Origin: an uncultured Oscillospiraceae bacterium
GTDB lineage: Bacteria > Bacillota > Clostridia > Oscillospirales > Oscillospiraceae
Assembly: GCA_934573735.1 (NCBI GenBank)
Contig: CAKTMC010000001.1
Location: forward strand, 124,001-188,000
Direction: 5' to 3'
DNA length: 64,000 nt
Positions 1 to 8,185 of the stretch are shown here, one piece after another (within the stretch, counting starts at the first letter, position 1; every line of letters starts with the position of its first letter). Below the pieces are notes generated by a model. That model had not been told where the DNA came from and did no database searches. It saw only the letters and a list, made by a program, of their open reading frames with translations. Made by a program: the position numbers and the translations under genes.

Positions 1-141
1 CACATTTGTTTTTGTTGATATTGTCTACATTCATACGAAGTCAAAGGGTTCTTCACCGATGCAGAAGTCACGAATGTTATCTTAACTGCATTAAGGAATA
101 TTCCCTGTTGAATGAATATGTATTTTAGATTATAGGCGTCA

Positions 142-182
142 AAAAGCTCTGCTGAGACTGAAAGAGTCTCAGCAGAGCTTTT
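142..182. terminator. Intrinsic terminator ending the leftward molybdenum operon
   Basis: A perfect 18-bp inverted repeat (142-159 with 165-182) encloses a 5-base loop. The arms begin and end with A4/T4 tracts, so it could act on either strand. It lies about 35 bases past the stop of moaC, the last leftward gene. The first 140 bases of the window hold no gene that I can support; a short open segment there could be the 3' end of a gene cut by the window edge. Confidence 0.85.
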
Positions 183-216
183 ATTCTTCGTTTAAGCGGG
201 AAGCCTTGCCCGCGCA

Positions 217-693
217 TCACACATATTTATAATCGCCGTGGACGCCGCCGGTTTTTTCCTCAAGATGAATGTCCGATATCAGAATATCCTTCTGCACGGC
301 CTTGCACATATCATAGACCGTGAGAGCTGCGGCGCTTACGGCAGTCAGAGCCTCCATCTCCACGCCCGTATGCCCCGTGCATGACACCGCCGCCCTTATC
401 TCGACCGAGAGGCGGTTCTCGTCAAGCTCAAGCCTGATATCAATACCGTCTATCAGTATCGGATGGCACATCGGGATAATATCCGGGGTGCGCTTTGCGG
501 CCATTATACCCGCGACCTGCGCGACGGCAAGCACATCGCCCTTTTTCATGCCGCCGTTTTTTATCAGGGCAAAGGTGCTTTCGTTAACCGTGACGCGCCC
601 CGAGGCGACGGCGGTGCGGAGGCTCTCCGGCTTGTCGCCGACATTCACCATCTTCGCCCTGCCCTGCTCATTAAAATGCGTAAAATCCTGCAT
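217..693 (-). CDS. moaC: Cyclic pyranopterin monophosphate synthase MoaC
   Basis: Converts the cyclised GTP product of MoaA into cyclic pyranopterin monophosphate, the first stable intermediate of molybdenum-cofactor synthesis, in the cytosol. The 158 residues are of normal MoaC length. Visible family motifs are GDKPES near residue 20, MCHP near 76, and GHTGVEMEALTAVS near 108 followed by the conserved YDMCKA segment. I chose the ATG at 693 over the GTG at 702 because an AGGGG site stands 8 bases upstream of the ATG, whereas it abuts the GTG. It is the last gene of the leftward operon, 12 bases after xdhC. No moaD or moaE is in the window, so the molybdopterin synthase subunits must be encoded elsewhere. 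Confidence 0.95.
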   Translation of the reverse strand: MQDFTHFNEQGRAKMVNVGDKPESLRTAVASGRVTVNESTFALIKNGGMKKGDVLAVAQVAGIMAAKRTPDIIPMCHPILIDGIDIRLELDENRLSVEIRAAVSCTGHTGVEMEALTAVSAAALTVYDMCKAVQKDILISDIHLEEKTGGVHGDYKYV

Positions 694-705
694 ATGCTTC
701 ACCCC

Positions 706-1749
706 TTATCCCTCTTGCCGCTCAGTGCCGTCCTCGACGAGGACTCTCATCGTCCCGCCGCAGACCATGCCGTCAGACTCCGCGACCTCGCCCGTAAGGT
801 CAATATCGACGATTTTATAGCGCCCCGTGCCGATAATTCGCACGGCGTCACGGATAACCGCGCCCTCGCTGCATCCGCCGCCTATGCTGCCGGTGACTGC
901 CGCAAGAGGGCTTACCGCCATTTTCGCGCCCGCCTCGCGCGGAGTCGAGCCCTTTGTCTCGATAACGGTTACTATCGCCTTGGGCTCACGGTTTTCGGCA
1001 AGGTATTTTATCACGGATAGCTCCACGTCGGAGTCGTTGCAGCAGCGTATGCCGTCATTGCTGTGCTCCGGCAGGCGCTTATATGCCACAAGCTCCGCGA
1101 GTATGGATATGGCGATCTCGCCGGGGGTGACGGCGCCGATATCAAGTCCTATGGGCGTGCATATCCGGTCCATATACTCCTTGGGATAGCCCTCCTCGGC
1201 AAGCATCTCAAACAGCCCACGCACGCGGCGGCGCGAGCCGATAAGCCCCAGGTACGCCGGCTGCGTGCCCTTGAATATCTCGCGCAGGCAGTCCGCGTCG
1301 TGCACATGACCGCGCGTAATAACGACAACGTAGTCATAGCGTGTGAGCCGGAGGCGGTCGATGCAGCTTTCAAAGCTGTCGCACAGCACCTCCCGTGCCA
1401 GCGGGAAGCGCGCGGTATTTGCAAAGGCGGGGCGATCGTCACAGACATAGACCTCAAAGCCGCTCTTTGCCGCAAAATCGCAAACGGGCACGGCGATATG
1501 CCCCGCACCGAGGACTATAAGGCGCTCCGGGGGCGAAAAGGGCTCGCCCACGGTGATTTTGCCCTCTGTCTCCGTCAGCGTCACGTCGGCAAAATATCTG
1601 CCGCGCTTATCGGTCTGCGGCGCATAGGGCGCAAGAGTCTTTTTCAGTCCCTCGGCTATAAGCCCATCCGAGCCGCAAAGCTCCGTTTTCAGCGTCAGCG
1701 CCTCGCCGCGCTCGACTCTTTCCAATATTTCGGCATAAATATTCGACAT
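706..1749 (-). CDS. XdhC/CoxI family molybdenum-enzyme maturation protein with unusual domain order
   Basis: XdhC proteins bind molybdenum cofactor and help sulfurate and insert it into xanthine dehydrogenase-type enzymes. Here a short N-terminal part (1-70) is followed by the XdhC Rossmann domain (about 76-235: LIVLGAGHIAVPV nucleotide loop, YLGLIGSRRR, IGLDIGAVTPGEIA). The CoxI-type domain comes last (about 245-347: ETKGSTPREAGAKM, GSIGGGCSEGAV, VCGGTMRV). Classical XdhC has the CoxI part first. The start has GAGGAGG upstream. It sits between modC and moaC in the operon divergent from the Mop-type enzyme gene, its most likely client. The family assignment is secure; the client is inferred. 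Confidence 0.88.
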   Translation of the reverse strand: MSNIYAEILERVERGEALTLKTELCGSDGLIAEGLKKTLAPYAPQTDKRGRYFADVTLTETEGKITVGEPFSPPERLIVLGAGHIAVPVCDFAAKSGFEVYVCDDRPAFANTARFPLAREVLCDSFESCIDRLRLTRYDYVVVITRGHVHDADCLREIFKGTQPAYLGLIGSRRRVRGLFEMLAEEGYPKEYMDRICTPIGLDIGAVTPGEIAISILAELVAYKRLPEHSNDGIRCCNDSDVELSVIKYLAENREPKAIVTVIETKGSTPREAGAKMAVSPLAAVTGSIGGGCSEGAVIRDAVRIIGTGRYKIVDIDLTGEVAESDGMVCGGTMRVLVEDGTERQEG

Positions 1750-1761
1750 GATAAAGCCTCC

Positions 1762-2802
1762 TCAATACAGTAAAAGTATATTCGCCGGGGCAATGCCAAG
1801 CTCGGCGGGGAATAGCTGCGGGCGCTTATCCTTTGTCACCCGCCACCACACACTCGGCTCGGACTCTGCGGCGGACTTGAATTTGAACTCTATTATCCAC
1901 TCAAAGGGCTCCTCCATCTCGTCAAGGTATTCTATCTCATGGCGATTTGTCGGCGCGGAGGGATTAAAATAATGTGCGCGGATGCCAATGGCCTTTATAT
2001 CGTCGCCGACGGGCTGCGCGGTCGTGAGGCTCACGCCCCAATCGGGCACATATACCTCATGCTCCCCTCGCTTTATGGCGGGGGCTATATTTTTGCAGCC
2101 GGTGAGCATCGCCGCCGGAACGCTGCCGGGATCGGCAAAAAGTGCCTTTGTCCGGTTCACGGTCAAGAGTCTGCCGCTGTCCATGACGGCTATTTCCCGG
2201 CTCATGTTATACGCCTCGTTGCGGTCGTGCGTGACCATGATGACCTCCCGCCCGAAGCGCGTGAGTACGTCGCGCATTTCTATCATAAGCTTATCCCTGA
2301 GATGCGCGTCGAGCGCGGAAAAGGGCTCGTCCAGCAGCAAAAGCTGCGGGTCGCTGACCATGATGCGCGCAAGCGCCGTGCGCTGGGCCTGACCGCCGGA
2401 GAGCTGCGCGGGACGGTGATTTTCAAGCCCTCCAAGCTGGAACATATCCAGCATTTTCTTGAGCTTTTCCTCTTTTTCGCTCTTGTCCCTGATGCGGCGC
2501 ATACCGCAGAGTATGTTCTGGCGCACCGTCATATTCGGAAACAGCGCATAGTTTTGGAACAGATAACCCACGCGGCGCTTTTGCGGAGGGAGATTTATCC
2601 CCTTTGCGCTGTCATATAAGATCACGCCGTCAAGCTCTATGTAGCCCTCGTCGGGCTTTTCTATGCCGGCAATGCATTTGAGCGTCATGCTCTTGCCGCA
2701 GCCGGAGGGGCCGAGCAGACAGGTCACGCCGTTTTGCGCCTCGAATTTTGACTCAAGCTCAAAGCTGCCGAGCTTTTTTCTGACGTCTACTATCAGGCTC
2801 AT
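1762..2802 (-). CDS. modC: Molybdate ABC transporter ATP-binding protein ModC
   Basis: ATPase of the molybdate importer, working on the cytoplasmic face with ModB. The 346 residues show Walker A GPSGCGKS near 33, the ABC signature LSGGQAQR near 138, Walker B LLLLDEPF and the switch THD. A C-terminal region of about 110 residues corresponds to the regulatory (TOBE/Mop-like) part but is divergent. The start overlaps the modB stop by four bases (ATGA), so the two are translationally coupled. Tungstate cannot be excluded as a substrate, but the surrounding molybdenum-cofactor genes favour molybdate. Confidence 0.92.
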   Translation of the reverse strand: MSLIVDVRKKLGSFELESKFEAQNGVTCLLGPSGCGKSMTLKCIAGIEKPDEGYIELDGVILYDSAKGINLPPQKRRVGYLFQNYALFPNMTVRQNILCGMRRIRDKSEKEEKLKKMLDMFQLGGLENHRPAQLSGGQAQRTALARIMVSDPQLLLLDEPFSALDAHLRDKLMIEMRDVLTRFGREVIMVTHDRNEAYNMSREIAVMDSGRLLTVNRTKALFADPGSVPAAMLTGCKNIAPAIKRGEHEVYVPDWGVSLTTAQPVGDDIKAIGIRAHYFNPSAPTNRHEIEYLDEMEEPFEWIIEFKFKSAAESEPSVWWRVTKDKRPQLFPAELGIAPANILLLY

Positions 2803-3473
2803 CCCTTCGCCCTCACTTTCTGCTTGCTCTCAAGGAGATTGACCGTGAGCAGCACGACGGTGCTTATGGCGAGGTTTATCATGACCCAGAAGAATGCTCC
2901 CGCATCGTCGTTTGTGCGCCAGAGCTGATATACGGTCGTGGATATCGTGGCGGTTTTGCCGGGAGTGTAGCCGATGAGCATACTGGTAGCGCCATATTCG
3001 CCGAGGGCGCGCGCGAAGGCAAGCACGGTGCCGGCGAGTATGCCCTGACGGCAGGCGGGCATTCGTATGCGCCAGAAAATATATGTGTTGGAAAGGCCGA
3101 GCGTTTGCCCCGACTGCGAGAGCGTGCAGTCAAAGCTCTCGAACGCGCCGCGTGCCGTCCTGTACATCAGCGGGAAGGCGACGACGGCTGCGGCGAGAAT
3201 TCCGCCGTACCATGTCATTACAAATTTAATGCCAAGCTGCATCAGAAGGATGCCGATCGGGCGCTTTGTGCCGAAAATGAGCAGCAGAAAATAGCCGCAT
3301 ACCGTCGGCGGCAGTACCATGGGAAGCGTGAGAATAACGTCAAGAATACCCTTGACCGTGCGCGGCAGCCTTGCCGCATAGTAGGCAAAGAATATGCCCG
3401 TGAAAAAAACTATTACGCAGCTTATTGCCGCAATGCGCAGGGAGTTTATAAGCGGATACCAGTCAATGTTCAT
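2799..3473 (-). CDS. modB: Molybdate ABC transporter permease ModB
   Basis: Inner-membrane channel subunit of the molybdate importer, with five to six hydrophobic helices in 224 residues. The conserved cytoplasmic coupling loop is visible as SQSGQTLGLSNTYIFWRI followed by a GEYGATSMLIG segment, typical of ModB/CysT permeases. I place the start at the ATG at 3473, which has a CGAGG site 8 bases upstream, rather than at the more distal in-frame start at 3500. It lies between modA, with a hairpin in the gap, and modC, with a four-base overlap. Confidence 0.92.
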   Translation of the reverse strand: MNIDWYPLINSLRIAAISCVIVFFTGIFFAYYAARLPRTVKGILDVILTLPMVLPPTVCGYFLLLIFGTKRPIGILLMQLGIKFVMTWYGGILAAAVVAFPLMYRTARGAFESFDCTLSQSGQTLGLSNTYIFWRIRMPACRQGILAGTVLAFARALGEYGATSMLIGYTPGKTATISTTVYQLWRTNDDAGAFFWVMINLAISTVVLLTVNLLESKQKVRAKG

Positions 3474-3487
3474 ATTATATACCTCGG

Positions 3488-3517
3488 ATTGGCAGCGCAA
3501 ATAAATGCGCTGCCAAT
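3488..3517 (-). terminator. Stem-loop between modA and modB (partial terminator or RNA-stability element)
   Basis: A perfect 12-bp inverted repeat (3488-3499 with 3506-3517) with a 6-base loop fills most of the gap between the modA stop and the modB start. It has no long T-run, so full termination is unlikely. In binding-protein transporter operons such intergenic hairpins commonly protect the upstream message and lower expression of the permease and ATPase relative to the binding protein. That role is inferred here. Confidence 0.6.
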
Positions 3518-3532
3518 TCTGCGTCTCTGGCT

Positions 3533-4357
3533 TTACGCGACCGGAGAGAAGCCGACAGCCTCAAAAATCGCCATGGCCTCGCTGCCCGTGAGATAGTCAA
3601 GGAAGGCCTTGGCTGCATCGGGGTTCTTCGCAGTCTTTAATACCGCGGCGGGATAGATGACCTGACCGCACATATCCTTGCTTGCGCTGTCAATGACCGT
3701 AAGCCCTGCGGAGAAGGCATCCGTGCAGTAGACTATGCCGCAGTCAACGCTGCCCTCGGAGACCTGAGTTGTGACCTCCTTGACGTTGCTGCCGTAGGTA
3801 ATGACGCCGCTTTTGGCGAGGGCTTCCTCATCAAGCCCGTAGAAATTGAGTATCTTCTGCGTGTACTGACCGACAGGCACGTCACTGTTGCCCATTGCCA
3901 TCAGTATGCTGCCCTCGGCAAGCCTTGCCGCAAGGTCGTCAAAGCTCTCTATGCCCTTGGGATTGCCCTCGGGGACGACAAGCACCACCTTATTTTCGAG
4001 CAGGTTCAGGCGCGTATCGCCGGCAACGAAGTCCAGCCCCTCCTTGTTTATCTCCTTGTCGGAGCTTAAGTCGAGCTGATTCATCTGCTTTTGACCGGCG
4101 GAGATAAAGAGGTCGCAGTCCGCGCCCTCCTGTATCTGGGTCTTGAGCGTACCGGAGGAGTCAAAGTTATAGGTGATGGTGACGTTGTTTTCCTTCTCGT
4201 AGACATCCTTGACCTGATTTAGAGTCTCGGTCATTGAAGCGGCGGCAAAGACGATGATTTCTTCCTTCTCTCCCTTACTTGGAGCCGCGGACGAGCCGCA
4301 GGCGGCAAGTGTGAAGAGCATTGCAAGCGTGAGCAGCAGTGTGAGGGTTTTCTTCAT
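3533..4357 (-). CDS. modA: Molybdate-binding lipoprotein ModA
   Basis: Extracytoplasmic molybdate-binding protein feeding ModBC, anchored as a lipoprotein. The 274 residues start with a lipoprotein signal whose lipobox is LAAC at about 17-20. The mature part begins with the ModA-type segment IIVFAAASMTETLNQV and contains GDTRLNLLENKVVLVVP and YGSNVKEVTTQVSEGSVDCGIVY, typical of the family. The leader contains a 28-bp palindrome overlapping the likely promoter, so modABC may be transcribed partly on its own and repressed when molybdate is plentiful (inferred). Confidence 0.93.
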   Translation of the reverse strand: MKKTLTLLLTLAMLFTLAACGSSAAPSKGEKEEIIVFAAASMTETLNQVKDVYEKENNVTITYNFDSSGTLKTQIQEGADCDLFISAGQKQMNQLDLSSDKEINKEGLDFVAGDTRLNLLENKVVLVVPEGNPKGIESFDDLAARLAEGSILMAMGNSDVPVGQYTQKILNFYGLDEEALAKSGVITYGSNVKEVTTQVSEGSVDCGIVYCTDAFSAGLTVIDSASKDMCGQVIYPAAVLKTAKNPDAAKAFLDYLTGSEAMAIFEAVGFSPVA

Positions 4358-4387
4358 GTTCGTTTCTCCTTTTTCAGAAAAATATTT

Positions 4388-4415
4388 ATATAAGCGCGAC
4401 TTAACGCGGTTATAT
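4388..4415. promoter_or_regulatory. 28-bp palindrome upstream of modA, candidate ModE-like operator
   Basis: Two 11-base arms (ATATAAGCGCG at 4388-4398 and CGCGGTTATAT at 4405-4415) match at 10 of 11 positions around a 6-base AT-rich spacer. The site lies 30-60 bases upstream of the modA start and overlaps TATATAAAT, the best candidate -10 on the leftward strand. ModE proteins bind palindromes with ATATA/TATAT outer or inner boxes upstream of modABC. The operon's first gene encodes a protein with a ModE-like DNA-binding tail, an obvious candidate ligand. Binding is not shown. Confidence 0.5.
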
Positions 4416-4437
4416 GTGCTGAAGAAATACCTGCTTT

Positions 4438-5373
4438 TTATTTTCTTGCGCAGTCGTGTACCTCGTTGCGGAGAAGTCCCATGGCATGGGGGATGGTGTC
4501 CATAAATACGTCCATATTCTCCATGCAGGCGCGGGGGCTGCCGGGGAGATTGATAATAAGCGTTTTACCCCGGATAACGGAGGCGGCGCGGGAAATCATT
4601 GCGTGCCTGGTGATTTTGAGAGACTCGGCGCGCATAGCCTCGGCGATGCCGGGGACGTTTTTATCCGCGATTGCAAGCGTTGCCTCGGGCGTAATATCCC
4701 GCGCCGAGCAGCCCGTGCCGCCGGTCGTAAGTATGAGGTCAAGCTGCCGCTGGTCGCAGAGCCGAATAAGCTGCTGCTTCAAAACCCGCTCATCGTCGGG
4801 GATAACTATTTCCTCCACGACCTCGTAGCTTGCCTCGCGCAGGCGCTTTGCTATCGCGGGACCGCTCTCGTCCTTGCGCTCCCCCGCCGCCGCCTTGTCA
4901 CTGAGCGTGATGACCGCAGCCTGCCACGGGAAATGCCCCTCGCGCTTTTCGATGCTCATCTCATCTCCGACGCTGATGCTACCCGGCTCGATGACGCGGG
5001 CAAACACGCCCTCACGCGGCATGATACACTCGCCCATTTTCTTGTATATCTCGCAATGGCTGTGGCACTCCTTGCCTATCTGCGTCATCTCCAGCAGCAC
5101 ATCGCCGCAGCGCAGCAGCGTGCCCACGGGCAGCGCCCGGAAGTCGAAGCCCTCGACCACAAGATTTTCTCCGAAGGCGCCGGGAATGACGTTTGCCCCG
5201 CGCTTATTGAAGGCCTCTATCTTGTCGGCGCTCAGAAGACTCACCTGTCTGTGCCAGCTCCCGGCGTGCGCGTCGCCGTCAATGCCCCATTCGGCGGAGA
5301 AGTGCGCGGTATTTACATCGTGCTTTTGCAGACCCTTACGGTCGCTCGTGCATACGGCTATAACCTTTCCCAT
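4438..5373 (-). CDS. MOSC domain fused to MogA/MoaB-type molybdopterin adenylyltransferase
   Basis: Two-domain protein of 311 residues. Residues 1-145 form a MOSC domain, a fold linked to sulfur and molybdenum-cofactor transfer, with GAFGENLVVEGF and GKECHSHCEIY; the latter holds the conserved cysteine. Residues about 150-311 are a MogA/MoaB-type domain that adenylylates molybdopterin before metal insertion: AVITLSDKAAAGERKDESGP, LTTGGTGCSARDITPEAT and INLPGSPRA are hallmark segments. The start has GGAGG upstream. The next gene, moaA, ends 5 bases upstream. The fusion puts late cofactor assembly and cofactor or sulfur handling on one chain. Catalysis by the MOSC part is unproven. Confidence 0.92.
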   Translation of the reverse strand: MGKVIAVCTSDRKGLQKHDVNTAHFSAEWGIDGDAHAGSWHRQVSLLSADKIEAFNKRGANVIPGAFGENLVVEGFDFRALPVGTLLRCGDVLLEMTQIGKECHSHCEIYKKMGECIMPREGVFARVIEPGSISVGDEMSIEKREGHFPWQAAVITLSDKAAAGERKDESGPAIAKRLREASYEVVEEIVIPDDERVLKQQLIRLCDQRQLDLILTTGGTGCSARDITPEATLAIADKNVPGIAEAMRAESLKITRHAMISRAASVIRGKTLIINLPGSPRACMENMDVFMDTIPHAMGLLRNEVHDCARK

Positions 5374-5377
5374 GCTG

Positions 5378-6355
5378 TTATCCTCCTATCTGACTCATTG
5401 CGTGCCGCTCGGTGACGGCGGCTCCCGTGTCGAAGCAGTGCGCACGCGGCTTATTGTATATCGAGATTTTCAGCGCCTCGCACAGCTCATCGTCCGTGCA
5501 GCCGCCTCGGATGAGCGTGCGCAGGTCGGCGGAGTCGGCGTAGCACAGGCAGGGCTTTAGCTGACCCGTGCTCGTCAGGCGTACCCGGTTGCAGTCGGCG
5601 CAGAACTTGTGGCTCACGGCATCTATAAAGCCTATCCTGCCGAGCAGCAAATCGCTCTTATAATAATGCGCAGGACCGTTGCCGCGCCTTTCGTCCGTCG
5701 GGGCAAGGTCCGGCCAGCGCTCTCTCATCGCCGAGAGAATATCGTCCGGTGAGACTCGCCGCATCGCCGTGCCGAAGCCGATGGGCATAAGCTCTATAAA
5801 GCGCACGTCCACCGGAAGCTCCTCCGCTATGGCGGCAAGCTCCGGCGCGTCCTCCTCGGTTTCCTCCAGCAGCACGGCGTTTAGCTTTGTACGCAGCCCC
5901 ATCTCGCAGGCTTCCTCTACGGCCTGCATTATGCGCTTCAGCAGCTCTGCGCCCTCGGGGTGTCCGCTTATTCGCGTATAGCGCTCCGCATTCAGGCTGT
6001 CGAGGCTTATGTTTATGCCGTCAAGCCCTGCGGCGGCAAGCGCATCCAGATTTTTTCCGAGTAAGAGTCCGTTTGTCGTCAGCGTGACCTGCTCCGTCCC
6101 GCTCTGCCTCTTGAGCGCGGCGATAAAGCTCACACAGTCGGCGCGGACAAGCGGCTCTCCGCCCGTGACCTTAAATTTTCTTATCCCCAGCTCCGAGGCG
6201 GCGCGGCATATGCGCAGTATCTCCTCATAGCGGAGAATTTCCCCGTGCCCCAGCGCGTCTATAGGCTCGGGCATACAGTATCGGCAGCGCAGGTTGCAGC
6301 GGTCGGTCACGGAAATGCGCATATAATCTATTTCTCGCCCATATCTGTCAAGCAT
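5378..6355 (-). CDS. moaA: GTP 3',8-cyclase MoaA (radical SAM)
   Basis: Catalyses the first step of molybdenum-cofactor synthesis: radical-SAM cyclisation of GTP. The 325 residues carry the N-terminal [4Fe-4S] motif CNLRCRYC (cysteines 20, 24, 27), the SAM-binding KVTGGEPL, and a C-terminal second cluster motif FCADCNRVRLTSTGQLKPC. The chain ends in Gly-Gly, the conserved MoaA tail needed for activity. It lies 3 bases downstream of the molybdopterin-binding protein gene, within the leftward operon. Confidence 0.97.
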   Translation of the reverse strand: MLDRYGREIDYMRISVTDRCNLRCRYCMPEPIDALGHGEILRYEEILRICRAASELGIRKFKVTGGEPLVRADCVSFIAALKRQSGTEQVTLTTNGLLLGKNLDALAAAGLDGINISLDSLNAERYTRISGHPEGAELLKRIMQAVEEACEMGLRTKLNAVLLEETEEDAPELAAIAEELPVDVRFIELMPIGFGTAMRRVSPDDILSAMRERWPDLAPTDERRGNGPAHYYKSDLLLGRIGFIDAVSHKFCADCNRVRLTSTGQLKPCLCYADSADLRTLIRGGCTDDELCEALKISIYNKPRAHCFDTGAAVTERHAMSQIGG

Positions 6356-6358
6356 GGC

Positions 6359-7384
6359 TCATCTTCCCTTGCCGAAGCCGCAGTTGGGGAAATGGCACAC
6401 CGGGCAGTTGAGGCAGAGTCCGCCGTTGCCGAGTCCCGCAAGCCATTGTTTAGTAATGGGCGTATCCGTGACGAGGTAGGGCAGCACAAGGTCAAATATA
6501 GTGCGCTTTGCGTACATCACGCAGCCGGGCAGACCGCAGACGGGGCGGCCGTCCGGGGAATACGACACGAGAAACATCGCTCCGGGCAGCACGGGCGCGC
6601 CGTAGGAGACGATATTCGCGCCGGTATTCTTGATGGCAAGCGGGGTCTTATCGTCGGGGTCAACGCTCATGCCGCCGGTGCAGAGAACCATCTCGCAGCC
6701 CTGCGCAAGCATATCGTTTATCGTGGCGGTGATTTTTTCATGGTCGTCGTTCAGTATGACGTGCGCCGCCATCTCGCAGCCGAATTCCGCAAGCTTTGCC
6801 TGAACCACCGGGCTGAAGGTATCCTCAATGCGCCCGTAAAACACCTCGTTGCCGGTCGTGACAAGACCGTATTTACTCGGTCTCACCGGCACAAGGCGCA
6901 TTATAGGCTCGTCCCCGGCAAGCAATTTTGCCTGCTCCATGCGCTCCTTTGCAATGACAAGGGGTATGACGCGCGTACCGCAGAGCTTATCGCCCTTTTT
7001 CACCATGAAGCCGGAGTGCCGTGCGGCTATCATCATGTCACCGAGCGAATTTATGGCGCGAAGCCGCTCAAGGTCAACGAGCAGCAGACCGTCAATATCC
7101 GCGATAAGCTCTATCTTGCCCTCCTTGGGCGCCGTCGCGTGCATATTCTCGTTCTGGCAGATGCTTCGGAGTATCTCCGCCGCCTCGTCCTCGTGGAGCA
7201 TATTCTCGTCCTTTTCCCAGACATAGATATTGTCCTTGCCGACCGACAGAAGCACCGGTATGTCCTTTTCGGTGATAATATGCCCCTTGCGGAATACCGC
7301 GTCCTTGGTCACGCCCTTGATTATCTGCGTGATGTCATGGCACAGCACATGACCCACTGCGTCCTCGGTTTTGATAAGCTTCAT
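6359..7384 (-). CDS. MoeA-like molybdopterin-binding protein with C-terminal cysteine cluster
   Basis: Contains a molybdopterin-binding domain of the MogA/MoeA/CinA type in residues about 175-310: YGLVTTGNEVFYG, CTGGMSVDPDDKTP and GAMFLVSY are the family segments. The N-terminal half is a divergent MoeA-like region. The last 25 residues add CLNCPVCHFPNCGFGK, four cysteines that could bind zinc or an iron-sulfur cluster. No canonical moeA is in the window, so this protein may do the metal-insertion step (inferred). The ATG has AAGGAGG upstream. At 341 residues it is shorter than typical MoeA (about 400). Confidence 0.82.
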   Translation of the reverse strand: MKLIKTEDAVGHVLCHDITQIIKGVTKDAVFRKGHIITEKDIPVLLSVGKDNIYVWEKDENMLHEDEAAEILRSICQNENMHATAPKEGKIELIADIDGLLLVDLERLRAINSLGDMMIAARHSGFMVKKGDKLCGTRVIPLVIAKERMEQAKLLAGDEPIMRLVPVRPSKYGLVTTGNEVFYGRIEDTFSPVVQAKLAEFGCEMAAHVILNDDHEKITATINDMLAQGCEMVLCTGGMSVDPDDKTPLAIKNTGANIVSYGAPVLPGAMFLVSYSPDGRPVCGLPGCVMYAKRTIFDLVLPYLVTDTPITKQWLAGLGNGGLCLNCPVCHFPNCGFGKGR

Positions 7385-7423
7385 TAGATAACCTCCTTGT
7401 CTTGTATATTAAGCAGCCGCTGT

Positions 7424-8158
7424 TTATTTTTGAAAATACGGGCAATCGCCTCCTATGCACTCTCGGTTGAGCGCAGTATATTTGCACTCAAGCTTACAAA
7501 GCGGCATATCCGCGCCGCCTGTCTCGCGCAAAAACCGGCTTGCCTCCTCTATCGCCACTCTGGACGTTCGCTTGCAGCAGCGAGGTCCGCCTATCTCGGC
7601 AAGCCTTGCAAGTATATCCGAGACAAGCTGCTGCGGAAGCGGCCATGCGTCCTTATGCAACGGACTTGAGCCGAGAAGCAGGGAGGCAAATATACCCGCT
7701 CCCGCCGCCGCGCCGCACACGCCCCAAAAGCCGCATGTGCCGCCGGGCAGCTTTGACGCGCGCCTATACGCCTCGCGCATCGCCTCGTCATAGCTAATAT
7801 CGCCGCCGTTATTACGCAGTGCAGTCAGCAGCACGAGCGGCACGATGATATGATGCTCCGGTCCGTGCATATGTACCGAGGGGAGATCCATGACGCTGTC
7901 CAAAAGCAGCAGGGGATTTTTCTCCCTGCTTTTATATAGCTCCGGGATAATGGCGGCGAAGGCTCCGTAGGCATGGCACTCGTCGCAGACATAGTGCCCG
8001 TTTGCGCAGACGGCGTTGCCGGCGCTCTCCCTGCCGCAGACGGCGCAGCGCCGCTCGGTGCCGAGGCTATTATATACAAGCTCCGCGCCGCAGATAAGGC
8101 AGCCGGAGAAATGCTCCTCCCCGCCGCTCTGCGGGCAGCAAACCTCTATCCTTTCCAT
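7424..8158 (-). CDS. DUF5714 family cysteine-rich protein
   Basis: A 244-residue protein of unknown function. The first 65 residues contain zinc-ribbon-like pairs (CLICG, CAVCG, CANGHYVCDEC). The middle has HGPEHHIIVP and a glycine-rich segment (GGTCGFWGVCGAAAGAGIF); the end has several further cysteines (CCKRTS, CKLECKY, CIGGDCPYF). I recognise the overall pattern as DUF5714, which often lies beside molybdopterin or radical-SAM genes. The cysteines suggest metal binding. It sits mid-operon among cofactor genes, so a role in maturing the molybdenum enzyme is likely but undefined. Confidence 0.75.
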   Translation of the reverse strand: MERIEVCCPQSGGEEHFSGCLICGAELVYNSLGTERRCAVCGRESAGNAVCANGHYVCDECHAYGAFAAIIPELYKSREKNPLLLLDSVMDLPSVHMHGPEHHIIVPLVLLTALRNNGGDISYDEAMREAYRRASKLPGGTCGFWGVCGAAAGAGIFASLLLGSSPLHKDAWPLPQQLVSDILARLAEIGGPRCCKRTSRVAIEEASRFLRETGGADMPLCKLECKYTALNRECIGGDCPYFQK

Positions 8159-8185
8159 GCTCTTCTCCTCTATTTATCTATATTA

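Noticed and set aside
1..140. 3' end of an upstream gene
   Set aside because: Short open segments exist in two frames, but stops and the lack of recognisable residues make the frame undecidable.
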